Assembly: GCF_016313185.1 (NCBI RefSeq)
Contig: NZ_CP066218.1
Coordinates: forward strand, 5,456,001 to 5,520,000
Length of the DNA stretch: 64,000 nucleotides
Source of the DNA: Mycolicibacterium baixiangningiae
GTDB taxonomy: Bacteria; Actinomycetota; Actinomycetes; Mycobacteriales; Mycobacteriaceae
Direction of reading: 5' to 3'
The notes beneath the pieces are model-generated. The model saw only the letters and a program-made list of their open reading frames with translations. It had not been told where the DNA came from and searched no databases. A program made the position numbers and the translations under genes. Shown here piece by piece: positions 22,656 to 30,931 of this stretch. Each line of letters starts with the position of its first letter. Positions within the stretch are counted from its first letter, which is position 1.

Positions 22656-22817
22656 TTAGCGGAGCAGGGTGGCGATATCGGCGAGAACGGCGGGGTTGGT
22701 GATGGTGACGGCGAGTTGTTGACGCTCACAGGAATCCACAAGCCAGGAGGTGAATTCCTCAAGACTGTAGGGCTTTCCGTTCTGCCCATTGGTCGTTCGT
22801 ACCTGTGGGCTAGCCAT
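22656..22817 (-). CDS. 53-aa protein coupled to the replication gene
   Basis: The ATG at 22815-22817 overlaps the RepSA stop (ATGGCTAG), which indicates translational coupling. The protein (MASPQVRTTNGQNGKPYS..., ending ADIATLLR) is acidic to neutral and predicted helical in its second half, with a SLEEFTSWLVDSC segment. I do not recognise a family. In AICEs the slot directly after repSA usually holds xis, so it could be a recombination directionality factor for the serine integrase, but nothing in the sequence proves that. Confidence 0.6.
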   Translation of the reverse strand: MASPQVRTTNGQNGKPYSLEEFTSWLVDSCERQQLAVTITNPAVLADIATLLR

Positions 22818-24321
22818 CGGGCACCTCGATGAGAGGGGCACGGCGGTGCTGTTGTAGTGCTTCGCGGGCGGTTCGGCGCTGCTGGATGCGACGTAGGGCG
22901 GCGGTGATGGTCAGGGTGCGGTCGCCGATACTGATGTGCCCGGCGCGGTCGAACGCCCACGCCACCAGATCATCGACACCGCCGGTGTTCTGGAATGGGT
23001 CATGCTGGTATGCACTGATTTTCAGTTGTTGTTCGCGGGTCCATGCGGCGCGGTGTTCGCGTAGCGCGGTCATGGTGGTGGAATAGCGGCGGGACTTGCT
23101 GGTGATGTGGCCCCGGAACCCGAGGGTGTGCAGCCACCGCCCGATCTCGGTGAGCCCGCTGTCGGCGAGCACGCTGATGCTGGCCAGGATGGCGCGCACG
23201 TGTTCGGACACATCCAGGTCGGGTATGGCTTCGGCCGAGAGGCGCCGTGCGCTGATCCCGAGGTCGGCCAGGGATTTGGTGACGTATTTGGCAAGATAGC
23301 GTGCCACTCGGCGGCCTGGTAGTGACCGACCGATAGTCGAATTCTTTTCTGGTGAAGCCTGATCCGCGGGATCAGAGCGTGGCGTGATGGGTTGGGTGTC
23401 GATTTGGGTCCCGAAGGCGATCACCCGCTCGGCGGTTTCCGCGCGGGGGTCGTTGACGGTGAGGGTGACGGTGCGGGCGGCGTGCTGGATTGTGGTGGCG
23501 AGTTCGCCTGCGCTGATGGGTGATTCCCAATCGGTCTGATCGGGGTCGTCGTGGGGGTCGAGGCGGATGAGGGCGTGGATGTGCGGGATGGCGCGGGCTT
23601 GGAGTTCGACGATTTTGATGAAGCTGACGCGCACCACATCCGGATCGACCCCGGCGGCTTTCAGCTCCTTGCGCAGTGCCCGGCGCAGGGTGATGGTGAA
23701 GCGTCGCCACAGTTCGGGCAGGTGCCAGGTGAACAGCACATGCCCGACATAGTCATAGCACTCCTGGCATAGTGGCTGACCGAGATGCTGGTCGTCCTGG
23801 TCGTGGGTGGTGCTGCACCACATGGGCTTTCCGTGCGGGCAGCGGCGGTAGCCACCGATGCGGTGGTGATCGCGGCACACGCCGTGCTTATGCGTGCTGT
23901 CGCCTGCGGTTGTGGTGGTGTGGACGGGTCCGAAGCTGGGTGCGGTGAGGGTGAGGAACACTTGCGGACGATCCGCGACCGCGGTGGGCATGCCGTGGTG
24001 GCCGCCGGCGGCGCCGGCGTGCACGAGCTGCCAGGTATCGCGCGCGTACAGGTCCGAACACGACGGGCATACCTGGGCCCGGCGGTTGTTGCACCGCGTC
24101 CACACGACCTGTTCCCGACCGTATTCATCGTTGCCGACCAGTTGAATGGGTTGAGCGCAAAACCCGACCGATTCCGCCCGCCGCCACCAGGACTCGAATC
24201 CCATCGAGGAGGCGCGGCGCACCATCTGCTCCACAACCCTGGTGGTGTCGACGGTATCGGGAACCCCGGGCAGTTCAAGCTGGCGCAGTGGCCTCACGCT
24301 ATTCACCCCTGCTGTCCTCAC
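22810..24321 (-). CDS. repSA: RepSA-family replication initiator
   Basis: Rolling-circle type initiator of AICEs that would replicate the excised circle. The 503-residue protein has an N-terminal Cys-rich stretch (CPSCSDLYARDTW), more Cys/His pairs (CRDHH, CPHGKP, CQECYDY), a HUH-like IPHIHALIRLD near residue 245 and a conserved YLAKYVTKS segment with a candidate catalytic tyrosine. The gene start overlaps the end of the FtsK-like gene by 23 bp; a GTG at 24306 is an alternative start. Operon order ftsK/traB - repSA - small ORF is the common AICE arrangement. Confidence 0.88.
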   Translation of the reverse strand: MRTAGVNSVRPLRQLELPGVPDTVDTTRVVEQMVRRASSMGFESWWRRAESVGFCAQPIQLVGNDEYGREQVVWTRCNNRRAQVCPSCSDLYARDTWQLVHAGAAGGHHGMPTAVADRPQVFLTLTAPSFGPVHTTTTAGDSTHKHGVCRDHHRIGGYRRCPHGKPMWCSTTHDQDDQHLGQPLCQECYDYVGHVLFTWHLPELWRRFTITLRRALRKELKAAGVDPDVVRVSFIKIVELQARAIPHIHALIRLDPHDDPDQTDWESPISAGELATTIQHAARTVTLTVNDPRAETAERVIAFGTQIDTQPITPRSDPADQASPEKNSTIGRSLPGRRVARYLAKYVTKSLADLGISARRLSAEAIPDLDVSEHVRAILASISVLADSGLTEIGRWLHTLGFRGHITSKSRRYSTTMTALREHRAAWTREQQLKISAYQHDPFQNTGGVDDLVAWAFDRAGHISIGDRTLTITAALRRIQQRRTAREALQQHRRAPLIEVPDG

Positions 24322-25744
24322 CCGATGTCTGGCCGTTGGTATGGCTTCGCGACTGCCCGCTGCTGTTCCGCCGGCCGGGGAACCGGAATTGGGCGGCCAG
24401 AGTCGTGATGTCGTGGTCGGTGACGTGGAAGGCCCGCACCCGTTGAGGTTGAGCGGTGCCGTCGACCATCATGTAACCGACACCTGGCGTGGCGGCGGGG
24501 ATGCGGTCGCATTCCGCACCCGCATCACGTGCCCCTTGACCCAGGACCATGGCGGTTTGGGTGGCTTCGGTCAGCCGCAACCCGACACGCACGGTGAACA
24601 GCTGCCGCACCGGCAGGGTGTCTTTGGCCGGGTCTTGCACGGCCGCCACCACGCTGATTCCGACCGCACGGCCCTGTGACAGCAGTAGCCCGAGGAGTTG
24701 TTCGATTTCGGTGCGGATCTTGCGGTCGCTCACATACGACGTCAGTGCGGCGATCTCATCGATCACCACCACAAACAATGGCTCGGCCGGCGTCGGAGTG
24801 TGCAGTCGAGTTTTGCCCCGCATCCGATTCGCCCGGGAATGCATCACCGTCACGAGCTGGCGCAAGAGTTCGAGGGTGCTGTCGGTGGCGTCGTGGGTGA
24901 ACACGCTGAACATGGGTGCTCCGGCGCCCAGTTCCATGCCGCCTTTGGGGTCGATGACACACAACCGCACCAGCCCGGTTTTCACGGCCGGCGCGATCCC
25001 GGCGATCAGGGACCACAGCACCGAGCCTTTGCCGGCGCCGGTGGCCCCGGCGATCAGCACGTGGTGCCCGAGCAAGGGCAGTTGCCAGCGGTGGCGGGTT
25101 TCGGTGATCCCGATGCTCACCGCCCCCAGATCCACTCGGGTGGCCGGGGTGGGCATCCGTAATGTGATCGGTTTGGCCAGCACATCGCCACGCATCAACG
25201 TGATGCGCAGCTCGCCGGGTGCGGTCGAGGTGATCGTCACCCGGTCGGCCCGCCACGCGGCGGCCAGAGCGTCGGATCGCTTCTGCCAATCGGCGAGGGA
25301 TTGGCCGGTGACGATCCGCACCGCCAGCACATCAGTGGTTCTGCCGATCGTCACGGTGCGCAGAGCGGGGGTGAGAGTCCGTTCGCCGAAGGTGGCGGTC
25401 AGGCAGTGCAGGGCGCACACCGATTCCCAGGCGCGGGTATAGCGCGACCAGGTCAACCAACGCCGCCGTATTGGTTCGGTCACCCAGCCGCGAAACGAGG
25501 CCGCGTCCAGCCAGGCCCATCCCAGATAACCGACACTCAGCGCGATCGCGATGATCACGCCCACGCGGGGACCATGAATCACGCCGAGCACGATGCTGGC
25601 GATGATGGGGATGCTGATCGCCGGGAACAGCACCGCCCACCACAGCAGATTCCCGGCCGCGGTGAACAGCGACATAACGAGGACCCCGAACCAGTCATCA
25701 TTGTCAGACGCAGTGTTGTTGGTGTTCTTGTTGTATGAAGCCAT
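24299..25744 (-). CDS. FtsK/SpoIIIE-type DNA translocase (TraB-like transfer protein)
   Basis: 481-residue membrane-anchored ATPase. Two or three hydrophobic segments occupy residues 20-90, followed by an FtsK motor with Walker A GATGAGKG near residue 230 and Walker B VVVIDEIAAL near residue 325. In AICEs such TraB/FtsK proteins move double-stranded DNA between mycelial cells in conjugation; that role is inferred from family and neighbours. It lies directly upstream of repSA and 92 bp downstream of the SCO3933-type gene, apparently in one operon. Confidence 0.85.
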   Translation of the reverse strand: MASYNKNTNNTASDNDDWFGVLVMSLFTAAGNLLWWAVLFPAISIPIIASIVLGVIHGPRVGVIIAIALSVGYLGWAWLDAASFRGWVTEPIRRRWLTWSRYTRAWESVCALHCLTATFGERTLTPALRTVTIGRTTDVLAVRIVTGQSLADWQKRSDALAAAWRADRVTITSTAPGELRITLMRGDVLAKPITLRMPTPATRVDLGAVSIGITETRHRWQLPLLGHHVLIAGATGAGKGSVLWSLIAGIAPAVKTGLVRLCVIDPKGGMELGAGAPMFSVFTHDATDSTLELLRQLVTVMHSRANRMRGKTRLHTPTPAEPLFVVVIDEIAALTSYVSDRKIRTEIEQLLGLLLSQGRAVGISVVAAVQDPAKDTLPVRQLFTVRVGLRLTEATQTAMVLGQGARDAGAECDRIPAATPGVGYMMVDGTAQPQRVRAFHVTDHDITTLAAQFRFPGRRNSSGQSRSHTNGQTSGEDSRGE

Positions 25745-25836
25745 GGCAATCTGTCCTTCGCGTGAGTGGAATGGCCGGCAGCAGCTCCCGGGTTGGGGCG
25801 CAATGATCGACTCACCGCGCCCCAGACACCGGGGGT

Positions 25837-26178
25837 TTACTTCTGCGGACGTGCCTGCTCACCCGACGGGGCACCTGCAGCACCCGCGGTGATGGCGTCG
25901 GCGCGGAAGGCCACACCGCTGCGATCGCCTTGTGCCCACGGGATGGCCACCAAACCGGACACCGACACCGACTGTGTCACCGCGACTTTCGGATCCCCGG
26001 CCACGGTGACATTGAGCACCTCGCCACCGGTCTCATCCAAAGCGAGCACCTGGGTGGCGAACAGTGGCACCCCGGTGGCGGTGTCGACTTTCGGGCTGCC
26101 GGTCTCGAAGTTCAGCCGCGGCTCAGCCGCGCGGGTGACGATGAACCGGGTTCCTGATGTATCAATCCTCAAACGCAT
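25837..26178 (-). CDS. SCO3933-family regulatory protein
   Basis: 113-residue protein starting MRLRIDTSGTRFIVT, with the family pattern PRLNFETG...DTATGVPLF...LNVTVAGDP and C-terminal GRSGVAFRADAI-type segment (here DRSGVAFRADAIT). These small proteins sit upstream of traB/repSA in Streptomyces AICEs and are regarded as regulatory. First gene of the minus-strand replication and transfer operon. The start ATG is preceded by AAAGGAACAGCAGGGC. Confidence 0.75.
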   Translation of the reverse strand: MRLRIDTSGTRFIVTRAAEPRLNFETGSPKVDTATGVPLFATQVLALDETGGEVLNVTVAGDPKVAVTQSVSVSGLVAIPWAQGDRSGVAFRADAITAGAAGAPSGEQARPQK

Positions 26179-26393
26179 TGCCCTGCTGTTCCTTTCGTGT
26201 TCCGAATGCGCCCGGTCAGGCGCTGGGCTCAGTTCACGCGGACATCACCGACATCACCAGCGACCTTTGAGGGCATTGCCGACACGGCGGCGGACATTTC
26301 GGACACGACAGGGACATACCGGCGGACATCGACAGGCATCACCGCCGCGGGGTGCCGACGGCCGCATGGCAAACTAGGAACCACGTGGTGAGG
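26179..26393. promoter_or_regulatory. Divergent control region with repeated GGACAT motifs
   Basis: This 215-bp spacer separates the replication/transfer operon (minus) from the HTH regulator (plus). GACA(T) units recur across it, with three longer matches of the form (G/C)GCGGACAT at 26237-26245, 26289-26297 and 26321-26329; the last two are 32 bp apart, about three helical turns. Repeated units between divergent promoters are a usual place for regulator operators, so the HTH protein encoded next door is the obvious candidate ligand. Confidence 0.45.
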
Positions 26394-27233
26394 ATGGATG
26401 GGATCGATACGGAAAAGATGTGCGCTGAGTCGATGGAAGATCAGGGCGGCTGCACCGACGCAGTAGCGATACCCAACGATCGCCTCACGCAACGGCTACA
26501 CGCCAAGGGGCTCTCGCATGCGCGGTTCGCCACCGCGGTCGGTGTGGATATTAAGACGGTGCGACGCTGGCTGGCCGACACCAGCTACAAGGTCCGCGAG
26601 CACAACGCCCACCGGGCCGCCAAAGTGCTCGACTGCACCCCGGACGACCTGTGGCCCAGCCAATACCCGCCCGCCACTGCGAGCGCACTGGCGATGGCCC
26701 CGGGTGGGCCGTTCAGCGCGACGCTGTATGCCAGCCGCACCCAGCTGCCGATCACCGGCTGGCAGCAGCATTTCGCCGGCGCCACCACCGGCATCGACAT
26801 CCTCGTCCTGGCGGCGACGTTCCTGTTCGATACCCTCGACGGATTCCTCGACACCCTGCTCGACGCCGCCGCTCGTGGTGTCACGGTGCGCTTCCTCGTC
26901 GGTGACCCCGACACCGCCACCATGATCTTGCGTGGTGAGGAGGAAGGCATCGGTGAAGCCGTCATCGCCCGCTGCCGCACCTCAGTGGAACTGCTCGCCC
27001 CGCATGCCGGCACACCGGGGCTGGACATTCGCACCCACGACACCACGCTGTACACGTCGATCTTCCGGGTCGATGACGCCATGATCGTCAACTTCCACAT
27101 CTACGGCTCACCCGGGCGCAACAATCCGGTGCTGGTGCTGTCCCGTCACCACGAACCCCGGCTCTGGGCCACCCTCGAAAACGCATTCACCCAGGTGTGG
27201 GACGACGCCACACCCCTGACCGAGAAAGGCTGA
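26394..27233 (+). CDS. XRE-type HTH regulator with PLD-like C-terminal domain
   Basis: About 279 residues. The N-terminal region is a helix-turn-helix (LTQRLHAKGLSHARFATAVGVDIKTVRRWL) typical of XRE regulators; after residue ~100 comes a domain resembling phospholipase-D-like sensor domains (ILVLAATFLFD..., RGVTVRFLVGDPDTA, DDAMIVNFHIYGSPG) without an obvious HKD catalytic pair. Such proteins accompany Nudix genes on AICEs and probably control transfer or replication. ATG 26394 was chosen; GTG 26388 is equally possible. The Nudix gene begins 8 bp after its stop. Confidence 0.75.
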   Translation: MDGIDTEKMCAESMEDQGGCTDAVAIPNDRLTQRLHAKGLSHARFATAVGVDIKTVRRWLADTSYKVREHNAHRAAKVLDCTPDDLWPSQYPPATASALAMAPGGPFSATLYASRTQLPITGWQQHFAGATTGIDILVLAATFLFDTLDGFLDTLLDAAARGVTVRFLVGDPDTATMILRGEEEGIGEAVIARCRTSVELLAPHAGTPGLDIRTHDTTLYTSIFRVDDAMIVNFHIYGSPGRNNPVLVLSRHHEPRLWATLENAFTQVWDDATPLTEKG

Positions 27234-27241
27234 CCCTCTCG

Positions 27242-27709
27242 ATGCGCACCGACTACTACAACGACCCCAACGCCCCGGCACCCAACAGCGTCGTCCCGTC
27301 GGCGTCGGCGATCGTCACCGACGAACAGGGACGGATCCTGCTGATCAAGCGCCGCGACAACACCCTGTGGGCGCTACCCGGCGGCGGACACGACATCGGC
27401 GAAACCATCGCAGACACCGCCGTGCGCGAGGTCAAAGAGGAAACTGGGCTCGACGTCGAAGTCACGGGTCTGGTCGGTGTCTACACCAACCCGCAGCACG
27501 TGGTCGCGTTCACCGACGGTGAAGTCCGCCAACAATTCTCCCTGTGCTTCACCACTAAGGTGCTCGGCGGCACTCTGGCCATCGACCACGAAAGCACCGA
27601 CATCGCCTGGACCCATCCCGAGGACATCCCCAACCTGGACATGCACCCGTCGATGCGGCTGCGCATCGAGCACTACCTGCAACACCGCGACAGCCCCTAC
27701 CTCGGCTGA
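27242..27709 (+). CDS. Nudix hydrolase (Pif-like position)
   Basis: 155-residue Nudix protein with the complete box G(x5)E(x7)REVKEETGL near residues 50-72, so nucleoside-diphosphate-type hydrolysis is likely intact. In pSAM2 the Nudix protein Pif blocks redundant transfer into cells that already carry the element; the same gene pair (HTH regulator plus Nudix) here suggests that role, but an ordinary housekeeping Nudix activity cannot be excluded. The ATG at 27242 gives MRTDYYNDP, the start typical of actinobacterial homologues. Confidence 0.8.
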   Translation: MRTDYYNDPNAPAPNSVVPSASAIVTDEQGRILLIKRRDNTLWALPGGGHDIGETIADTAVREVKEETGLDVEVTGLVGVYTNPQHVVAFTDGEVRQQFSLCFTTKVLGGTLAIDHESTDIAWTHPEDIPNLDMHPSMRLRIEHYLQHRDSPYLG

Positions 27710-27721
27710 CCCCACGGCGCA

Positions 27722-28258
27722 CTACAGCCAGTCGCGCACCCGCCGCACCGCCGCCAACAGTTCCTCGCGGCCAGCGTCGACCGCCCGGTGCACCGGATCC
27801 TCGGGCCCATATCGCGCCAACACGTCGCTCAGTCGATCCTGCGGAGATATCGACGTACCGTCGGGTCCGGTCGTCAGATCGCAAAAGGTCAACGCGTCCA
27901 GAACATCGCTCGGCGGCTCCCCGAAGGCCGATAAATTCGACAGGCCCCGCTCAGCAGCCTCCGCGTGGGCTCCGGTATGAAACGCCACCAACGACGCGAC
28001 CAACTCCCCAAAACCAGTCGACCGGGCAAACTTCGCGCCGTCGAGCGGATGAAATCCGGTTTGGCGCACCGATGGCGCGTAGCCGATGTCGTGCAGCCAC
28101 GCCGCCGCCACCAGACAGTCCGCTGGCTGCGCACCGAAACGCCGACTCAGCCGCTCGGCAGCCGTCGCGACACCCCGCACATGCGCTAACCGCCGGGGTT
28201 GCCCGGCCAGCCGTGCCTCGGCCTCTCGCCGTGCACGCTGCGTCAGAGTCCCACTCAC
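27722..28258 (-). CDS. HD-domain protein
   Basis: About 178 residues with an HD phosphohydrolase core: an early His (LAHVRGVA), the HD pair in AAAWLHDIGYAP, and FHTGAHAEAA plus a C-terminal acidic patch (TFCDLTTGPDG). This supports metal-dependent phosphohydrolase activity on an unknown nucleotide. It is convergent with the Nudix gene, 12 bp away, suggesting a functional unit of nucleotide-acting enzymes. GTG 28258 was chosen as start; ATG 28300 in frame would add 14 residues. Confidence 0.75.
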   Translation of the reverse strand: MSGTLTQRARREAEARLAGQPRRLAHVRGVATAAERLSRRFGAQPADCLVAAAWLHDIGYAPSVRQTGFHPLDGAKFARSTGFGELVASLVAFHTGAHAEAAERGLSNLSAFGEPPSDVLDALTFCDLTTGPDGTSISPQDRLSDVLARYGPEDPVHRAVDAGREELLAAVRRVRDWL

Positions 28259-28300
28259 AACTGCCAGCCTACGAGTCCCAGCGCCCCGGCGCAGGCCCAT

Positions 28301-28638
28301 AGCTGATGCTCAGCGCAGCATTTGTCTCCGCGGCCGTAGGGATCCAGGCGGCTACCTGCGGGCTTCGCTACGCTCGCTCTGCTCCCGTCCGCTGGCGCTC
28401 CCGTCCGCGCCGCTCCCTACGCTTCGCCCTCCGTCCGCCGCCACACCAGCCTGCCCACGAAAATCGGCGCACACATCTCGCGGGCCCCAGCACCCCGGCA
28501 TTACGACAAGCCAGAGCTGCCCGGGCCCCTCGTCGCACCGAGCCGTCGTCGGCGGCAGGAGCTGACGCAAAAAAACCCACTCCGACCTGCGACGTGAGAA
28601 CTTTCTTTACTGCTATCAAGGGCTGGCTCGTCGCGCGC
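28301..28638. other. Gene-free boundary between AICE backbone and biosynthetic cargo
   Basis: No convincing gene. The left half is pyrimidine-rich with imperfect repeats of CGCT(C/A)CGTCCG type. A run of seven A's at 28569-28575 would be a U-tract for minus-strand transcripts leaving hadC and may mark a terminator of the cargo operon, though the preceding stem is weak. Base composition changes here from the backbone to the less GC-rich cargo. Confidence 0.45.
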
Positions 28639-29160
28639 CTATGGCCGGTCCAGACGCCAGTTGGGTGCTCGTACATGCAAACCGGCCTCTGCATCCCATC
28701 GCAGATAATCCGACATGTCCTCGTGCCGACCCATCATTGTGGTGTGCCCTTCGAGGACTAGTTCACCTCGTTCGTTCGTGCACTCGCTACGAGTGCCAAC
28801 GATATCCGCTCCAAATCGCTCAACGACTGACTCGATGTACATAACTCCTCGGAGAACGTCTCCGGCCATGATCGGCTTGTGGTAAACGAATCTCTGCGCC
28901 ACTTGCATCATCTGAACGGATTCCATGCCAATGTCTACACTCCGAAAAAAGTCCTGCTGAATCAGATACGCAAATACCGCGGGAAACGTCAAAGGAGCCA
29001 CGATTGATCGGTGCCCCATTTCCGAAGCGCTACCTTCATCGAGCGTCACCGGATCCGTAACTTTTACAGAGTTCGCATACTGGCGTATCTGCTCTCGTCC
29101 GACAATAAAAGTGCCGGGATAACGCCAGACCATGCCCTGAATATCGACCTTGAATGCCAT
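28639..29160 (-). CDS. HadC-like (3R)-hydroxyacyl-ACP dehydratase subunit
   Basis: 173-residue hot-dog protein strikingly similar to M. tuberculosis HadC (Rv0637): start MAFKVDIQGMVWRYP, then FIVGREQ, APLTFPAVFA, FFRSVDIGMES, RFVYHKPIMAGD and ERFGADIVGTR. HadC is the non-catalytic partner of HadB in the FAS-II dehydratase HadBC, which elongates mycolic-acid precursors. It follows the HadB-like gene by 3 bp. Inside an NRPS cluster it could serve lipid-chain tailoring or be a duplicate of the product's target. Confidence 0.9.
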   Translation of the reverse strand: MAFKVDIQGMVWRYPGTFIVGREQIRQYANSVKVTDPVTLDEGSASEMGHRSIVAPLTFPAVFAYLIQQDFFRSVDIGMESVQMMQVAQRFVYHKPIMAGDVLRGVMYIESVVERFGADIVGTRSECTNERGELVLEGHTTMMGRHEDMSDYLRWDAEAGLHVRAPNWRLDRP

Positions 29161-29163
29161 CTC

Positions 29164-29592
29164 TTAGCCCAACCGCGCCTTTGCGATCGCTCGTCCGAAG
29201 ATCTTCTTACCGTTTACCGTTGCAACTAGCGCAATGACTATAGACTTACTGTTAGCATCCACCGATTTAACCCTCCCATTAAAGGTAATCTTTGTCCCTT
29301 GATCATCATTTGGCACACTCACCATGGAGATAAGCCGGACGTTATATTCGGTGACGGCCGCCGGATCGCCCACCCACGACACAATGTAGCCACCGCCCAG
29401 TCCAATTGTAAGCATCCCGTGCGCAATGGCGCCGTCGAGACCCATCTTGCGCGCAACGTCGTCGTTCCAGTGAATTGGATTGAGGTCGCCGGACACACCT
29501 GCGTAATTAACCAAGTCTTTGCGGGTGATTGTCATAATTTTCTCGGGCAATGTGTCGCCCAAACTCACTGAGTCAAACGCCCGCAATGTCAT
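29164..29592 (-). CDS. HadB-like (3R)-hydroxyacyl-ACP dehydratase subunit
   Basis: 142-residue hot-dog hydratase, the same length as M. tuberculosis HadB (Rv0636). The catalytic Asp and His are present in SGDLNPIHW, followed by DGAIAHGMLTIGLGGGY and SWVGDPAAVTEYNVR. I start it at the ATG at 29592 (MTLRAFDSVSLGD) because CAGGAG lies nine bases upstream; an ATG three codons earlier overlaps that site. Paired with the HadC-like gene it should form an active HadBC-type dehydratase. The 221-bp gap before it may contain its own promoter. Confidence 0.92.
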   Translation of the reverse strand: MTLRAFDSVSLGDTLPEKIMTITRKDLVNYAGVSGDLNPIHWNDDVARKMGLDGAIAHGMLTIGLGGGYIVSWVGDPAAVTEYNVRLISMVSVPNDDQGTKITFNGRVKSVDANSKSIVIALVATVNGKKIFGRAIAKARLG

Positions 29593-29822
29593 TTCGTACA
29601 TCTCCTGTTGCTTTCACCTATGCAGCATGAGTACGCCGGCTATTATGGTGAATCCGAGCTGTGGTATAACGATTCTACATCATCGCCGCGCCCGCACGAC
29701 CTCGATAAAGTCTGAACTTGGCCTCGCGCGGATGCCGCCTGTAAGGGTGTCGTCAAGAATGCGATTAGCGACCTTCGTATCTTTGTCATCTACGATTGCT
29801 TCAGTTCAGCAACACCCCGTGG

Positions 29823-30878
29823 TCACGCAGGAAGTGAGTACGGAGAGTGTAATCCTATAGGTCCATCCAAGATGGGAATTTTGTCGCCAATACCGGTGTC
29901 CGCTGCATAGTCGAGGAATACGTCGAGAGCGAGATGGTCCTCAAAGGCAAATCCGGTACTATCAAACACCGATAGTACGTTTGTTTGCGCCGAAGGTTTA
30001 GGGTCTGTTGAAGCGGCCACGACCAAGTCCTGCAGGGTCGCGTCAATATCTTTCCGCTGGAGAATCTGACACTCTCCTTCTTTTAATGCTTGGTCAATAT
30101 GGTCCACACAGACATAAGACCGTTCCATGACTGATCTAGGAAGTTCCGTCTTCCCTGGCTCATCCGCGCCTATGGAATTAATGTGCAAGTGCTCTGCGAG
30201 GTGCTCATCAGGAAAGACTGGACCCGTCCCCGGAGACACGGATGTGGCCGTCACGACGATATCTGCACCAGATACAGCCTCAGAAGGAGTACTCGCTAAG
30301 TCAAAGGCGGCTGAGGTGAAAGGACACCGATGTTGCAGGGATCGTGATCGTTCGGCATCGACGTCATAGGCTCGAATGTGATCGAGGTCGAATTGAGTTG
30401 ACAAGCCGTGTATCTGAGTCACGGACTGAAGACCTGCACCAATTACACCGACGATGTGTGCATCGGGGCGCGCTAGAAATGAACTCGCGAGCGCTGTCGC
30501 TGCGCCCGTACGAATTGCGGTGGGTATGGTGGCGTCACAGATGGCGGTGAGCTCACCATTAGAGCTGTTATAGCGGCAGATTGTGCCGATGACAGTCGGG
30601 AGGCGATGCGCAGTGTTATTTCGCGGCTTGTAACTTATTGTCTTGAGCGTCATACCACGCTCGTCGTCAAAGTAAGGCATGTTCTCGATGATGCCAGAAC
30701 CCGCTTCTTCTTTGATCACGAAGCCACTGCGCGGCGGGCAGCGACCAACCCCCGGCGAGTCTACCGTTGCTAAGAGGCCTTTCCTCAATCGTTCGATACA
30801 ATCTAGCATAATCGTATCCATGCCGACGAGTTGGACTAAGCGCTTTGTATCGCTGTATGACAATACCAGAGTGTTCAT
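29823..30878 (-). CDS. Ornithine/lysine cyclodeaminase-family enzyme
   Basis: 351-residue mu-crystallin/ornithine cyclodeaminase-family protein: NAD-binding VGVIGAGLQS near residue 145, upstream KTISYKPRNN substrate loop, and C-terminal DSTGFAFEDHLALDVFLDYA resembling lysine cyclodeaminases of the RapL/FkbL type. Such enzymes make L-pipecolate from lysine or proline from ornithine. The last two A domains of the NRPS have a pipecolate-like pocket, so supplying L-pipecolate is the likely role. GGGGGAG precedes the ATG. It lies 53 bp after the second NRPS gene. Confidence 0.85.
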   Translation of the reverse strand: MNTLVLSYSDTKRLVQLVGMDTIMLDCIERLRKGLLATVDSPGVGRCPPRSGFVIKEEAGSGIIENMPYFDDERGMTLKTISYKPRNNTAHRLPTVIGTICRYNSSNGELTAICDATIPTAIRTGAATALASSFLARPDAHIVGVIGAGLQSVTQIHGLSTQFDLDHIRAYDVDAERSRSLQHRCPFTSAAFDLASTPSEAVSGADIVVTATSVSPGTGPVFPDEHLAEHLHINSIGADEPGKTELPRSVMERSYVCVDHIDQALKEGECQILQRKDIDATLQDLVVAASTDPKPSAQTNVLSVFDSTGFAFEDHLALDVFLDYAADTGIGDKIPILDGPIGLHSPYSLPA

Positions 30879-30931
30879 ATCTCCCCCAATGCTGTAAGCG
30901 TCCGGTGCGTGGGCGGGTGCATCTATTTGTC

